DNA of 64,000 nucleotides from Siansivirga zeaxanthinifaciens CC-SAMT-1. Lineage in GTDB: Bacteria; Bacteroidota; Bacteroidia; Flavobacteriales; Flavobacteriaceae. Numbering within the stretch: the stretch's first letter is position 1; every line of letters starts with the position of its first letter. Shown piece after piece: positions 45,358 to 53,558 of this stretch. The stretch is from assembly GCF_000941055.1 (NCBI RefSeq), contig NZ_CP007202.1, positions 2,166,001-2,230,000 on the forward strand, in the 5' to 3' direction. The notes beneath the pieces were generated by a model. The model worked only from the letters and a program-made list of their open reading frames with translations. It was not told the DNA's origin and did not search any database. The position numbers and the translations under genes were made by a program.

Positions 45358-46497
45358 TTAATGAGAATCAAAAAGATGAAGATTAAAAATATTTCGTAAG
45401 TTTTTGTTTGAAAACGCACTCGAATTATTAAAAATAGCGCTGTAACTATCTAACAAATTCTTGTTTTTTAGCGTGTTTATATTGTAGTTGAAAACGGCTG
45501 GATAGTAGTAATCGAACAACGTATTCGAGAAACCTCCTTTACTCATGAGGTAACTTAAAGAAGTATTCATTGTCGCACATTCTTCGGCTAAATTAAATGC
45601 ATACAAAATTCTTGAATGTTTAATTTTAGAAATGGTTTCGTTGTATGGATAAGCATAATCTATATATTGATGCAGCATTTCGTGTAAAATGGTTTCAACT
45701 AAAGCTTCACGCATATAAAGTTTATAGTTTTCTTGGGCAGTTGGTTTGTTGTAAATAGGTTTGCTACCTTTAGTATTATTGGTTCCTAAAATATTTTCAG
45801 AATGGATACTTATTACAGGAATATTGGCGTATCGGGCAACTAAAACACCATCGGTATTTGGAAAATAGCCTTCTTGTAAAAAAGTGGTTAAAGATTCTGC
45901 AATGTAAATGGGATGTGCATTAAAAGCAATCCAAAACGCTTTATTAGCATTGGCAAATGTTTCAAATTTAGGACGATCGGTTTTATAAAATGTTGTGTTT
46001 GTAAACAACATCTGGAAGGCTTCAGGGTATCTGTTTTTTAAAATTTCTATGGCACGAATACTGTAAAATATATGTGTTTGGTCTGTAGCGCTATTGGTTT
46101 CAGTTGAAAAATAAAACTGATCGTATTTATAAATATAAAGCGTTTTATTAATGTTAGATGAATTGTTTGATGAAATTGGATTCTGCTTGAAAATATTTAA
46201 ATCGTTAGGATGTTTATAGCCTAAATAGATTAATTTCTTAGTGTTTATAGGTGTTTCAATATCTTTTGTTAATACCTGATTAAGAGACGCTGTTTTAATA
46301 ATATGCGATATTTCCAGGTCTATTTGAGCGCTTGTTAAATTTTCCTGATTGAAATCGTTAGCCGATTGAATCCAAGTAACATGTTTCTGAGACAAATTAA
46401 TGTTAGAAGAATTCAAAGTTTGAGCGTTTATACTAAAGCTTATCAAGCAGGGTATAGCAGCTTTTAAAATATTGTGTAAAGTAGATAAAGGTTTCAT
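45358..46497 (-). CDS. Secreted HExxH-containing putative metallopeptidase
   Basis: About 379 residues, with a signal peptide ending near SINAQ (residue 26). Near residue 255 it has ETILHEMLHQYIDYA, a zinc-protease HExxH motif. About 30 residues later comes AEECATMNTSLSYLM with a glutamate that could be the third ligand. The N-terminal third (about 90-180) is a beta-rich domain I cannot name. The ATG at 46497 is chosen so that the signal peptide is N-terminal. I assign only a putative metallopeptidase role. It lies alone, between the agmatine genes and the His-rich gene. Confidence 0.7.
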   Translation of the reverse strand: MKPLSTLHNILKAAIPCLISFSINAQTLNSSNINLSQKHVTWIQSANDFNQENLTSAQIDLEISHIIKTASLNQVLTKDIETPINTKKLIYLGYKHPNDLNIFKQNPISSNNSSNINKTLYIYKYDQFYFSTETNSATDQTHIFYSIRAIEILKNRYPEAFQMLFTNTTFYKTDRPKFETFANANKAFWIAFNAHPIYIAESLTTFLQEGYFPNTDGVLVARYANIPVISIHSENILGTNNTKGSKPIYNKPTAQENYKLYMREALVETILHEMLHQYIDYAYPYNETISKIKHSRILYAFNLAEECATMNTSLSYLMSKGGFSNTLFDYYYPAVFNYNINTLKNKNLLDSYSAIFNNSSAFSNKNLRNIFNLHLFDSH

Positions 46498-46626
46498 TAA
46501 TAACATTTGAATTACTGTCATGGGCTTTTAATTGAATAACCGTAGTTTTTACAGAAGCATAAAAGCTACTTAATTTTAGATAGTTCTATGATTAAGTAGC
46601 TTTAAAAACACAAAAATAGTTTTGTT

Positions 46627-47667
46627 TTATTTTGGTATTTGCTGACTCAAACAATGCAAAGTCCCGAAGCCCCAAATAAAATCGGTGGCCGAAATACCAA
46701 TAATTTCTCTATCAGGAAAACAATCGGCGATTATGTTTAAGGCCACTCGGTCGTTAGCATCATTAAACGTAGGCACCAAAACAGTTTTGTTAATAATTAA
46801 AAAATTAGCGTAACTAGCTGGTAAACGTATGCCATCAAAATCCAATCGTTTTGGCATAGGTAAACTTACCACGTTAGGGTGTTTGCCGTTTTCCAGCGTT
46901 GCCTCTTTTAATCGTTTTAAATTGTCTTGTAAGGGTTTGTAATTAGCATCTTCAGGGTTATCTTCAACAACAGTTAGAATGGTGTTTTCGTTTACAAATC
47001 GTGCTAAATCGTCAATATGTCCATGGGTATCGTCGCCTTCAACCCCGTTTCCTAACCAAATAACATGTGTTACACCTAAGTATTCTTTAAAAATAGCTTC
47101 GTAATCACTTTTGTTAAAGCCAGCATTTCTAACTTGTATGTTTGGGTGCAACAAACACTCTTCGGTTGTAATTAAAGTACCTTTACCATTTACTTCTAAA
47201 GCACCACCCTCTAAAACAACAGGTTTTCCTTTGTATAAAACCTGTTCTAACGGTATATTTAATGCTTCGGTTACTTTTTGGGGAACATGTTTATCTAACT
47301 TATAATTAGAATATTTAGCCCAACCATTAAAATTGAAATTTAAACCTTTACGATTTGTTCCATTTTTTACAATAATAGGACCAGAATCGCGCATCCAGCT
47401 TCTATTGGTTTTTTGAATGATGAAGGATACGTTTTTTAAATTAACATGCGCCGTTTCGAGCATGTTTTGTACTTTATCTTTAAGTTTTTCGTTAGCTACA
47501 ACTAAAAATACAGTTTCAACTGAAGCTACTTTTTTTATAAATTCTACAAAAGCCCATTGAATGGCTTCGTATTTACCCGGCCAATCGTTGCCATTATGAG
47601 GAAAACATAACAAAACGCCTTCTTGTTGTTCCCATTCTGCGGGAAATATCCAGTTAGATTGACTCAT
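46627..47667 (-). CDS. aguA: Agmatine deiminase
   Basis: A 346-residue cytoplasmic guanidino-group hydrolase of the peptidyl-arginine-deiminase fold that turns agmatine into N-carbamoylputrescine and ammonia. Segments are FPAEWEQQEGVLLCFPH near the start, NRSWMRDSGPIIV near 91, GNGVEGDDTHGHIDDLARFV near 212 and the catalytic cysteine in GTLHCLSQQIP at the C-terminus. It overlaps the upstream carbamoylputrescine hydrolase gene by a single base, so the two form a coupled putrescine pathway. Confidence 0.95.
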   Translation of the reverse strand: MSQSNWIFPAEWEQQEGVLLCFPHNGNDWPGKYEAIQWAFVEFIKKVASVETVFLVVANEKLKDKVQNMLETAHVNLKNVSFIIQKTNRSWMRDSGPIIVKNGTNRKGLNFNFNGWAKYSNYKLDKHVPQKVTEALNIPLEQVLYKGKPVVLEGGALEVNGKGTLITTEECLLHPNIQVRNAGFNKSDYEAIFKEYLGVTHVIWLGNGVEGDDTHGHIDDLARFVNENTILTVVEDNPEDANYKPLQDNLKRLKEATLENGKHPNVVSLPMPKRLDFDGIRLPASYANFLIINKTVLVPTFNDANDRVALNIIADCFPDREIIGISATDFIWGFGTLHCLSQQIPK

Positions 47668-48554
47668 TAGTCGATTGCTCTTTTAGTAATATCGCCATAT
47701 TTATCGATGCGACGGTCTCTTAAAAATGGCCAGTTTTGACGTACATTTTCTTGTAATTTTAAATCGACATCGGCCAATAATATTTCTTCTTTATCTACAG
47801 ATGCTTGTGCTAAAATTTCGCCCTGTGGACCTGCAATAAATGAAGACCCCCAAAACTCGATACCATTCGTTTCTGGCAAGTATTTTTCTAATCCTATTCT
47901 GTTGGCTGCTGCCACATAAACCCCATTGGCTACGGCGTGACCGCGCATAACATTCATCCAGGCACCTTGTTGGTTTTCGCCAAATTCTGCTTTTTCTTGT
48001 GGATGCCAACCAATGGCTGTTGGGTAAAATAAAACCTCGGCACCTTGTAAGGCTGTAAGTCTTGCTGCCTCAGGATACCATTGATCCCAACAAATTAATG
48101 TACCTATATTACCTTTTTTAGTTGGAAACGATTTAAAACCTATATCGCCTGGTGTGAAATAGAATTTTTCATAAAAATGAGGATCGTCTGGAATATGCAT
48201 TTTTCGGTATAACCCAGCTTCAGAACCATCGGTATCTATGATGTATGCGCTGTTATGGTAAACACCCGCCATTCTTTTTTCGAAAAATGGAACGATAATA
48301 ACCACACCCAGTTCTTTAGCTAAATCACTAAAGGCAGTAAATGATGTGCTGTACAAGGGTTCCGCGTAAGCGAAATTATCGACATCTTCACTCTGGCAAA
48401 AGTAGTGGCTGCTATAAAGCTCTGGTAATGAGATTACTTCAGCGCCTTTTGCTGCAGCGTCTTTTACCCATTGAATGCATTTTTTTAAATTATTCTCTGG
48501 AGTGTTATTCAAGTTTAATTGTATAACAGCAATTTTATAGGTGTTTTTTGGCAT
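47667..48554 (-). CDS. aguB: N-carbamoylputrescine amidase
   Basis: A 295-residue cytoplasmic carbon-nitrogen hydrolase that releases putrescine, ammonia and carbon dioxide from N-carbamoylputrescine. The nitrilase catalytic triad is visible: glutamate in LPELYS (45), lysine in YRKMHIPDD (about 121) and cysteine in LICWDQWYPE (about 157). TAIGWHPQ and the NRIG segment match the AguB subgroup. It is the first gene of the aguB-aguA pair, which completes the agmatine route to putrescine. Confidence 0.95.
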   Translation of the reverse strand: MPKNTYKIAVIQLNLNNTPENNLKKCIQWVKDAAAKGAEVISLPELYSSHYFCQSEDVDNFAYAEPLYSTSFTAFSDLAKELGVVIIVPFFEKRMAGVYHNSAYIIDTDGSEAGLYRKMHIPDDPHFYEKFYFTPGDIGFKSFPTKKGNIGTLICWDQWYPEAARLTALQGAEVLFYPTAIGWHPQEKAEFGENQQGAWMNVMRGHAVANGVYVAAANRIGLEKYLPETNGIEFWGSSFIAGPQGEILAQASVDKEEILLADVDLKLQENVRQNWPFLRDRRIDKYGDITKRAID

Positions 48555-48596
48555 TATATTTTATTGAATGATTACTACAAATATATAATTTTAAAA

Positions 48597-49325
48597 TTAT
48601 TTATCTTTTTTGTAAAGGGGTATTCTATAGGAAATGGTATAGCCGTAACCAACGCCAATTCCGCTGCTATCGTAGGTTTTGTTAAAACCGGGAATGTATA
48701 CATTTATGAAATTATCGGGTTCGGTTTCACTGGCTAAAAATTTAAGCTGTACGTTTAAACCGAAATATAAATTTGTTAAAACCTGTGCTTTTATACCTAA
48801 AATAACTTCGGCCCAAATGGCAGTTAAACCTTTAAATTCGGTTAAATCAGACGATGAAAAGGGCGGGTAATATTGATTTGTGGTGTATATGGTATAACTA
48901 TTCAAGTTCTGACTAAAGCTACTGGCACCAATACGAAATCCGGAATAAATCATATTGTCCATATCTAACCAATTTTGGTATAAGTTATAGTCAATGCCTC
49001 CTTTAATGTAACTGCCTTTGGTAGTGATGTTTAAATAATCATTAACAGTGTTTTTTTCTTCTGTACCAATTTCTCCGGCAATGTATAAACGTTTTTTTAA
49101 TCGGTAGTCGGCTACTATTTCGAAACCTTTATAATCGTCGTCTAAAAAGGAACGTACTAGTTTAGAGATATCTCCACCAACACGAAGGCCATACTTTTCC
49201 TTGATTTTTATTGAGTCGTTTACAGTTTTTTGAATACTATCGTTTTGAGCATGAACAGACACACAAAACACAAGCAATATTAAAAAACTTTTAATGAAAT
49301 ATGTTGAAATGTGTTGTTGTTTCAT
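48597..49325 (-). CDS. DUF6048 family outer-membrane protein
   Basis: A 242-residue exported protein with a signal peptide ending near SVHAQ (residue 27) and a beta-barrel-like body (YGLRVGGDISKLVRSFLDDDYKGFEIVADYRLKKRLYIAGEIG, then repeated amphipathic strands). I recognise it as DUF6048, a Bacteroidota family that follows DUF6452 genes, which is the arrangement here. Function unknown. Its start lies 35 bases inside the upstream gene. Confidence 0.78.
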   Translation of the reverse strand: MKQQHISTYFIKSFLILLVFCVSVHAQNDSIQKTVNDSIKIKEKYGLRVGGDISKLVRSFLDDDYKGFEIVADYRLKKRLYIAGEIGTEEKNTVNDYLNITTKGSYIKGGIDYNLYQNWLDMDNMIYSGFRIGASSFSQNLNSYTIYTTNQYYPPFSSSDLTEFKGLTAIWAEVILGIKAQVLTNLYFGLNVQLKFLASETEPDNFINVYIPGFNKTYDSSGIGVGYGYTISYRIPLYKKDK

Positions 49326-49845
49326 TTTCTAAGGGTTGATTATCTAAAAGCGGTTGTCTTGCCAAAATCCAGTTATTGCCATCGTCTTCTATTGTAAGAG
49401 TGATGCTGTTAAAAATGGTTTTGTATCCGCAGGCACGCGATACAAAAACTTCTTCTCGAACATAATTTATGGTAATAATATCTTCGTTTCCTTGGTTTGG
49501 ATCGATAAAATCGTCGCTTGTGTCATTAGGTGTACCATTATCGTTTACTTTACTATCTTTTCTAAGCCTATATTGCGTTTGGTTGGCATCGGTACGTAGT
49601 GGTAATAGTAATTTATTTGTGGATGTTATTTGAAAACCAGGTAAAATGGTATTGTTATCGACGCCTACAACTACTAAACCAAACACATTTTTTCTGTTTA
49701 ATTGATTGGCCGTATCATACAAATCGATAATTAATCTGGGTGTTGTAGAAGTGGTTGCGGGACAAATATCGTCACGTTCGCAACTAATGTTAACACCAAC
49801 TAAAACGGCCATAACGATTAAAAAAATAAACTTTATATACTTCAT
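49291..49845 (-). CDS. DUF6452 family lipoprotein
   Basis: A 184-residue protein whose signal peptide ends at VGVNISC (lipobox cysteine near 22). The mature part begins ERDDICPATTSTTPRLIIDLYD and holds beta strands with conserved cysteines (CGYKTIFNSI near 140). This is the pattern of DUF6452, a Bacteroidota surface family paired with DUF6048. Its role is unknown. It overlaps the DUF6048 gene by 35 bases, an unusually long overlap for this window. Confidence 0.78.
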   Translation of the reverse strand: MKYIKFIFLIVMAVLVGVNISCERDDICPATTSTTPRLIIDLYDTANQLNRKNVFGLVVVGVDNNTILPGFQITSTNKLLLPLRTDANQTQYRLRKDSKVNDNGTPNDTSDDFIDPNQGNEDIITINYVREEVFVSRACGYKTIFNSITLTIEDDGNNWILARQPLLDNQPLENETTTHFNIFH

Positions 49846-49906
49846 TTATTTTATTTTGAATGTCTTCTGAAATGCATCAGAATAACGATTTGGTTTTTTA
49901 TTTGAA

Positions 49907-51319
49907 TTAATGTTTTTCTAAAAGTACAACATTTTCAACATGAAACGTTTGCGGAAACATATCCACAGCTTGCGTTTTTGTTACTTTATACATCTTGTTC
50001 ATTAATTCTAAATCTCGGGCTTGGGTTGCACTATTGCAACTCACATAAACCACTTTTTTAGGTGCAATGTTTAAAATTTGCTGAACGACATCTTTATGCA
50101 TGCCATCGCGGGGCGGATCGGTAATAATAATATCTGGATGCCCGTGGGTTTTTATAAAAGTGTCATTAAAAACATGTTTCATATCACCTACAAAAAACTC
50201 ACAATTAGTAATATTATTGCGTTCTGCATTTTCTTTAGCTGCAAGAATAGCATCTGGCACAGCCTCAACACCTATTACTTTTTTTGCTTTTTTAGAAACA
50301 AATTGTGCAATGGTTCCTGTTCCTGTGTATAAATCGTAAACAAGTTCATTGCCAGTTAATCCAGCAAAATTTCTTGTTATTTTGTAAAGTTCGTAGGCTT
50401 GGTCGGAATTGGTTTGATAAAACGACTTAGCATTTATTTTAAATTTCAAACCTTCCATTTCTTCAAAAATATGATCGGCACCTTTATAACAAACAACATC
50501 TTGGTCGTAAATAGTGTCGTTTGCTTTTTCGTTAATAACGTAAAGTAATGAGGTCACTTCTGGAAAAGTTTCAGCAATAAAATTTAATAATAACTCTCGA
50601 TTTGCTTTATCTTCTTTAAAAAACTGAATTAATACCATCACTTCTTTGGTAGACGAGGTACGAATCATCATGGTACGCAAAAAGCCAGTTTGGTTTCTGG
50701 GATTAAAAAATTCTAAATTATGTTTAATAGCAAAAGCTTTCACCGAATTTCTAATTGCGTTCGATGGATCGGCTTGCAAATGGCATGTATTTAAGTCAAG
50801 AATTTTATCCCACATACCAGGAATATGAAAGCCTAAAGCATTTCTATCGCCTAAATCTTTATCAGATTGAACTTCTTCTTGTGTTAACCAACGGCTATCA
50901 CTAAAAGAGAACTCCATTTTATTTCTGTAGAAATATTGGTTTGCCGAACCTAAAATAGGAGTAACCTCTGGAAGTTCAATATGCCCAATTCGCGTTAAAT
51001 TATTAGTAACTTCTTTTTGTTTGTAAAATAACTGATGCTCGTAAGCCATGTCTTGCCATTTACAACCACCACAAACGCCAAAATGCTCACAGGCAGGCTC
51101 GGTTCTTTTATCTGAAAGTTTATGAAACAAGGTTGCTTTTCCTTCGTAATAAGCTTTACGAGCTTTAAATGTTTGCACATCTACAACATCTCCAGGGACA
51201 GCATTTGGTAAAAAAATTACTTTGCCATCTGGAGCTTTAGCGATGGTTTTTCCTTTCGCACCGGCATCTAATACCTCTACGTTTTCAAAAACTACTTTTC
51301 TTGTTTTTTTTCTAGACAT
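49907..51319 (-). CDS. rlmD: 23S rRNA (uracil-5-)-methyltransferase, RlmD type
   Basis: A 470-residue cytoplasmic enzyme that methylates C5 of uridine in rRNA. It has an N-terminal TRAM domain (about 1-65), an iron-sulfur cluster segment CEHFGVCGGC near residue 75-87 with a further cysteine in DLNTCHLQ, motif I LVYDLYTGTGTIAQF near 313, and the catalytic VSCNSATQARDL near 425. The cysteine pattern fits RlmD/RumA rather than TrmA. In Bacteroidota it is often simply called RlmD-like. A -7 box lies only 5 bases upstream of its start. Confidence 0.9.
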   Translation of the reverse strand: MSRKKTRKVVFENVEVLDAGAKGKTIAKAPDGKVIFLPNAVPGDVVDVQTFKARKAYYEGKATLFHKLSDKRTEPACEHFGVCGGCKWQDMAYEHQLFYKQKEVTNNLTRIGHIELPEVTPILGSANQYFYRNKMEFSFSDSRWLTQEEVQSDKDLGDRNALGFHIPGMWDKILDLNTCHLQADPSNAIRNSVKAFAIKHNLEFFNPRNQTGFLRTMMIRTSSTKEVMVLIQFFKEDKANRELLLNFIAETFPEVTSLLYVINEKANDTIYDQDVVCYKGADHIFEEMEGLKFKINAKSFYQTNSDQAYELYKITRNFAGLTGNELVYDLYTGTGTIAQFVSKKAKKVIGVEAVPDAILAAKENAERNNITNCEFFVGDMKHVFNDTFIKTHGHPDIIITDPPRDGMHKDVVQQILNIAPKKVVYVSCNSATQARDLELMNKMYKVTKTQAVDMFPQTFHVENVVLLEKH

Positions 51320-51323
51320 GCTG

Positions 51324-51331
51324 CAAAAGTA
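51324..51331 (-). promoter_or_regulatory. Candidate -7 box next to the rlmD start
   Basis: On the minus strand TACTTTTG matches TAnnTTTG and ends 5 bases before the ATG. Transcription would then start about at the first codon, giving a leaderless or nearly leaderless mRNA. Confidence 0.45.
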
Positions 51332-51443
51332 AATTCTTTTTCTGTTTTAGTAACGTCCTGTTGGTTAAAATTTTCAGTAAATTACAGTAAAATAGGAACT
51401 GATAATAATTTTAAGTTAGCAACAATATTTACTAACTTGCAAG

Positions 51444-51543
51444 TCCTTAGGGATGATTTCTCTCCCACGCTGAATTTTCGACTCTTCGAAAGGATAAAGG
51501 TACAGTAGGAATGGTTATTTTATCAATTTAAATTTTATTTAAA
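51444..51543 (+). ncRNA. Candidate structured leader of rocD
   Basis: The 100 bases before rocD contain three nested helices: TCCTT (51444-51448) with AAGGA (51490-51494), GGGA (51450-51453) with TCCC (51463-51466), and TTTCGA (51476-51481) with TCGAAA (51486-51491). A possible promoter box TAACTTG is at 51433. I cannot match it to any riboswitch class that I know. The shape could be cis-regulation of the ornithine aminotransferase. Confidence 0.35.
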
Positions 51544-52821
51544 ATGGCTATTTTAGAACAGTTAACTTCGCAACAAGCGATTGAATTAGAAAAAAATTAC
51601 GGCTCGAACACCTATCACCCCTTACCAGTGGTTTTAAGTCGAGGCGAAGGTGTTTATGTATGGGATGTAGACGGCAAACGTTATTACGATTTTTTGTCGG
51701 CTTATTCTGCCGTAAATCAAGGGCATTGCCACCCAAAAATTGTTGGCGCACTTATTAAACAAGCACAAACTTTAACATTAACATCGCGCGCGTTTTATAA
51801 CGATATGTTAGGTAAGTATGAAAAATATGCTTGTGAATATTTTGGTTTCGATAAGTTATTACCAATGAATTCTGGTGCAGAGGCTGTAGAAGCGGCCATC
51901 AAAATTTGTAGAAAATGGGCTTATGAAGTAAAAGGCATTAAAGAAAACGCAGCGAAAATTATTGTTTGTAATAAGAATTTTCACGGACGCACCACAACCA
52001 TCGTATCATTTTCAAGCGATAATGTGGCAAATAAAAATTTTGGTCCCTATGCCGATGGTTTTATAAACATCGATTATAATGATTTGGATGCCCTAGAAAA
52101 TGTTTTAAAAACACACAGTAACATTGCCGGATTTTTGGTAGAACCTATACAAGGGGAGGCTGGCGTTTATGTGCCAGATGAAGGTTATTTAATGAAAGCA
52201 AAAGCCTTATGTAAACAATATAATGTATTGTTTATTGCAGATGAAGTGCAAACAGGTATTGCAAGAACTGGCCGATTACTGGCAACTTGTGGTAATTGTA
52301 CGTGTGCAAACAAAGATTGTTCTGAAGCTCCAGATGTTAAACCCGATATTTTAATTTTAGGTAAAGCTTTAAGCGGCGGTGTTTATCCGGTGAGTGCAGC
52401 TTTGGCCAACAACAATATTATGGGGGTTTTAACACCAGGAACTCACGGAAGTACTTTTGGTGGGAACCCTATGGCAGCAGCAGTTGCAATTGCAGCTTTA
52501 GAAGTTATTAAAGAAGAAAAATTAGCTGAAAATGCCGATAAACTTGGTAAGCTTTTTAGAAGTAAACTTAACAAGTATATTGAAACAAGTAACATTTGTA
52601 AATTAGTAAGAGGTAAGGGGTTATTAAATGCAATTGTTATTAATGATACTGAAGATAGCGATACAGCATGGAATATTTGTTTGGCTTTAAGAGATAACGG
52701 TTTGTTGGCTAAACCAACTCATGGTAATATTATTCGCTTTGCACCACCATTAGTAATGACCGAAGAGCAGTTATTGGATTGCGTCAGTATCATTACCAAA
52801 ACATTACAAGCCTTTGAATAA
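51544..52821 (+). CDS. rocD: Ornithine--oxo-acid aminotransferase
   Basis: A 425-residue cytoplasmic PLP-dependent enzyme converting ornithine and 2-oxoglutarate to glutamate semialdehyde and glutamate. [13 protein letters not shown] near 107, [14 protein letters not shown] near 230 and the PLP lysine in [11 protein letters not shown] near 282 are characteristic. Between the aspartate region and the lysine lies a short insertion with four cysteines ([13 protein letters not shown]), absent from the usual bacterial and eukaryotic enzymes as I recall them. The gene stands alone and ends at a terminator. Confidence 0.94.
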   Translation: MAILEQLTSQQAIELEKNYGSNTYHPLPVVLSRGEGVYVWDVDGKRYYDFLSAYSAVNQGHCHPKIVGALIKQAQTLTLTSRAFYNDMLGKYEKYACEYFGFDKLLPMNSGAEAVEAAIKICRKWAYEVKGIKENAAKIIVCNKNFHGRTTTIVSFSSDNVANKNFGPYADGFINIDYNDLDALENVLKTHSNIAGFLVEPIQGEAGVYVPDEGYLMKAKALCKQYNVLFIADEVQTGIARTGRLLATCGNCTCANKDCSEAPDVKPDILILGKALSGGVYPVSAALANNNIMGVLTPGTHGSTFGGNPMAAAVAIAALEVIKEEKLAENADKLGKLFRSKLNKYIETSNICKLVRGKGLLNAIVINDTEDSDTAWNICLALRDNGLLAKPTHGNIIRFAPPLVMTEEQLLDCVSIITKTLQAFE

Positions 52822-52841
52822 ATTTGTTTAGAGCTAAAAAC

Positions 52842-52869
52842 AAAAAGGCGACCAATTGGTCGCCTTTTT
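52842..52869. terminator. Bidirectional terminator after rocD
   Basis: AAAAAGGCGACCAATTGGTCGCCTTTTT is a perfect 28-base palindrome written here as its two halves AAAAAGGCGACCAA and TTGGTCGCCTTTTT. It lies between rocD and the convergent CCC-motif gene. Confidence 0.92.
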
Positions 52870-52874
52870 ATATG

Positions 52875-53210
52875 TTATTGTTGTTGTTGGAGTTCCATAA
52901 GTTTTTCTCTCATTAAATCTTCATTTTGAAGTGTTTCCCAACCAAAATAAGTAATTATCCAAATAATAAACACCACAAATAATATACTTAATATAAGGCC
53001 AATATAACCCATTATTTTTCCTGCTTTAACATTGCCATAACCATCATAATTTTCAGGAGCTTCTTTGTAAATATTAGTTGCTTTTGTACCAAGTATAATT
53101 GCAATTATAGCAAAAATAAGTCCGGGAGCACCATAACAGCAACATCCTACTATAGATAGTATGCCCATTACTAGTGTTAAAGTCGAATTGGGTAAGTTTT
53201 GTTTTTCCAT
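52875..53210 (-). CDS. CCC-motif membrane protein (DUF4190-like)
   Basis: A 111-residue membrane protein with two long hydrophobic helices (about 10-40 and 65-90). The first contains the cysteine triplet (GCCCYGAPGLIFAIIAIILG) that names this Bacteroidota group, followed by a GYGNVKAGKIMGYIGLILSIL second helix. Function unknown. It ends in a Gln-rich tail. A DUF2752 gene lies 10 bases upstream, so they are probably co-transcribed. Confidence 0.85.
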   Translation of the reverse strand: MEKQNLPNSTLTLVMGILSIVGCCCYGAPGLIFAIIAIILGTKATNIYKEAPENYDGYGNVKAGKIMGYIGLILSILFVVFIIWIITYFGWETLQNEDLMREKLMELQQQQ

Positions 53211-53220
53211 TTTGATTGTT

Positions 53221-53502
53221 TTAGATGAATTTTAAAATATAGTTTGTAAGAATAAAGATAAAATTTATTACAAATAAAACTAATAAAATGCGGTGTCCAT
53301 TTTCAAATTTAAATTTCAAGTGAAAAATTAAAAACACTAACATAATGATAAGTGTGTAAATCGCTGGATACATATAAAAGGCATCTACAAACTCACCTTT
53401 AGTTATAAGGCTAACAGAACGTTGCATACCACATCCCGGACAATCTATACCAAACAGTTTCTTGTTTAAACAAGGAATCATGTAGTCTTCTAAATTTATC
53501 AT
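53221..53502 (-). CDS. DUF2752 family membrane protein
   Basis: A 93-residue membrane protein. The DUF2752 signature CPGCGMQRSV lies near residue 21, preceded by LNKKLFGID and followed by two hydrophobic helices (about 45-60 and 72-90). The cysteine pair with CPGCGxxR is common to the family, whose role is unknown. It may start at Met 1 or at Met 7. It is the first gene before the CCC-motif gene. Confidence 0.85.
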   Translation of the reverse strand: MINLEDYMIPCLNKKLFGIDCPGCGMQRSVSLITKGEFVDAFYMYPAIYTLIIMLVFLIFHLKFKFENGHRILLVLFVINFIFILTNYILKFI

Positions 53503-53558
53503 TTATAATTTTTCAATGATTATAATGTAAAATTAGACAATAATGTACGTTGTGAAAC

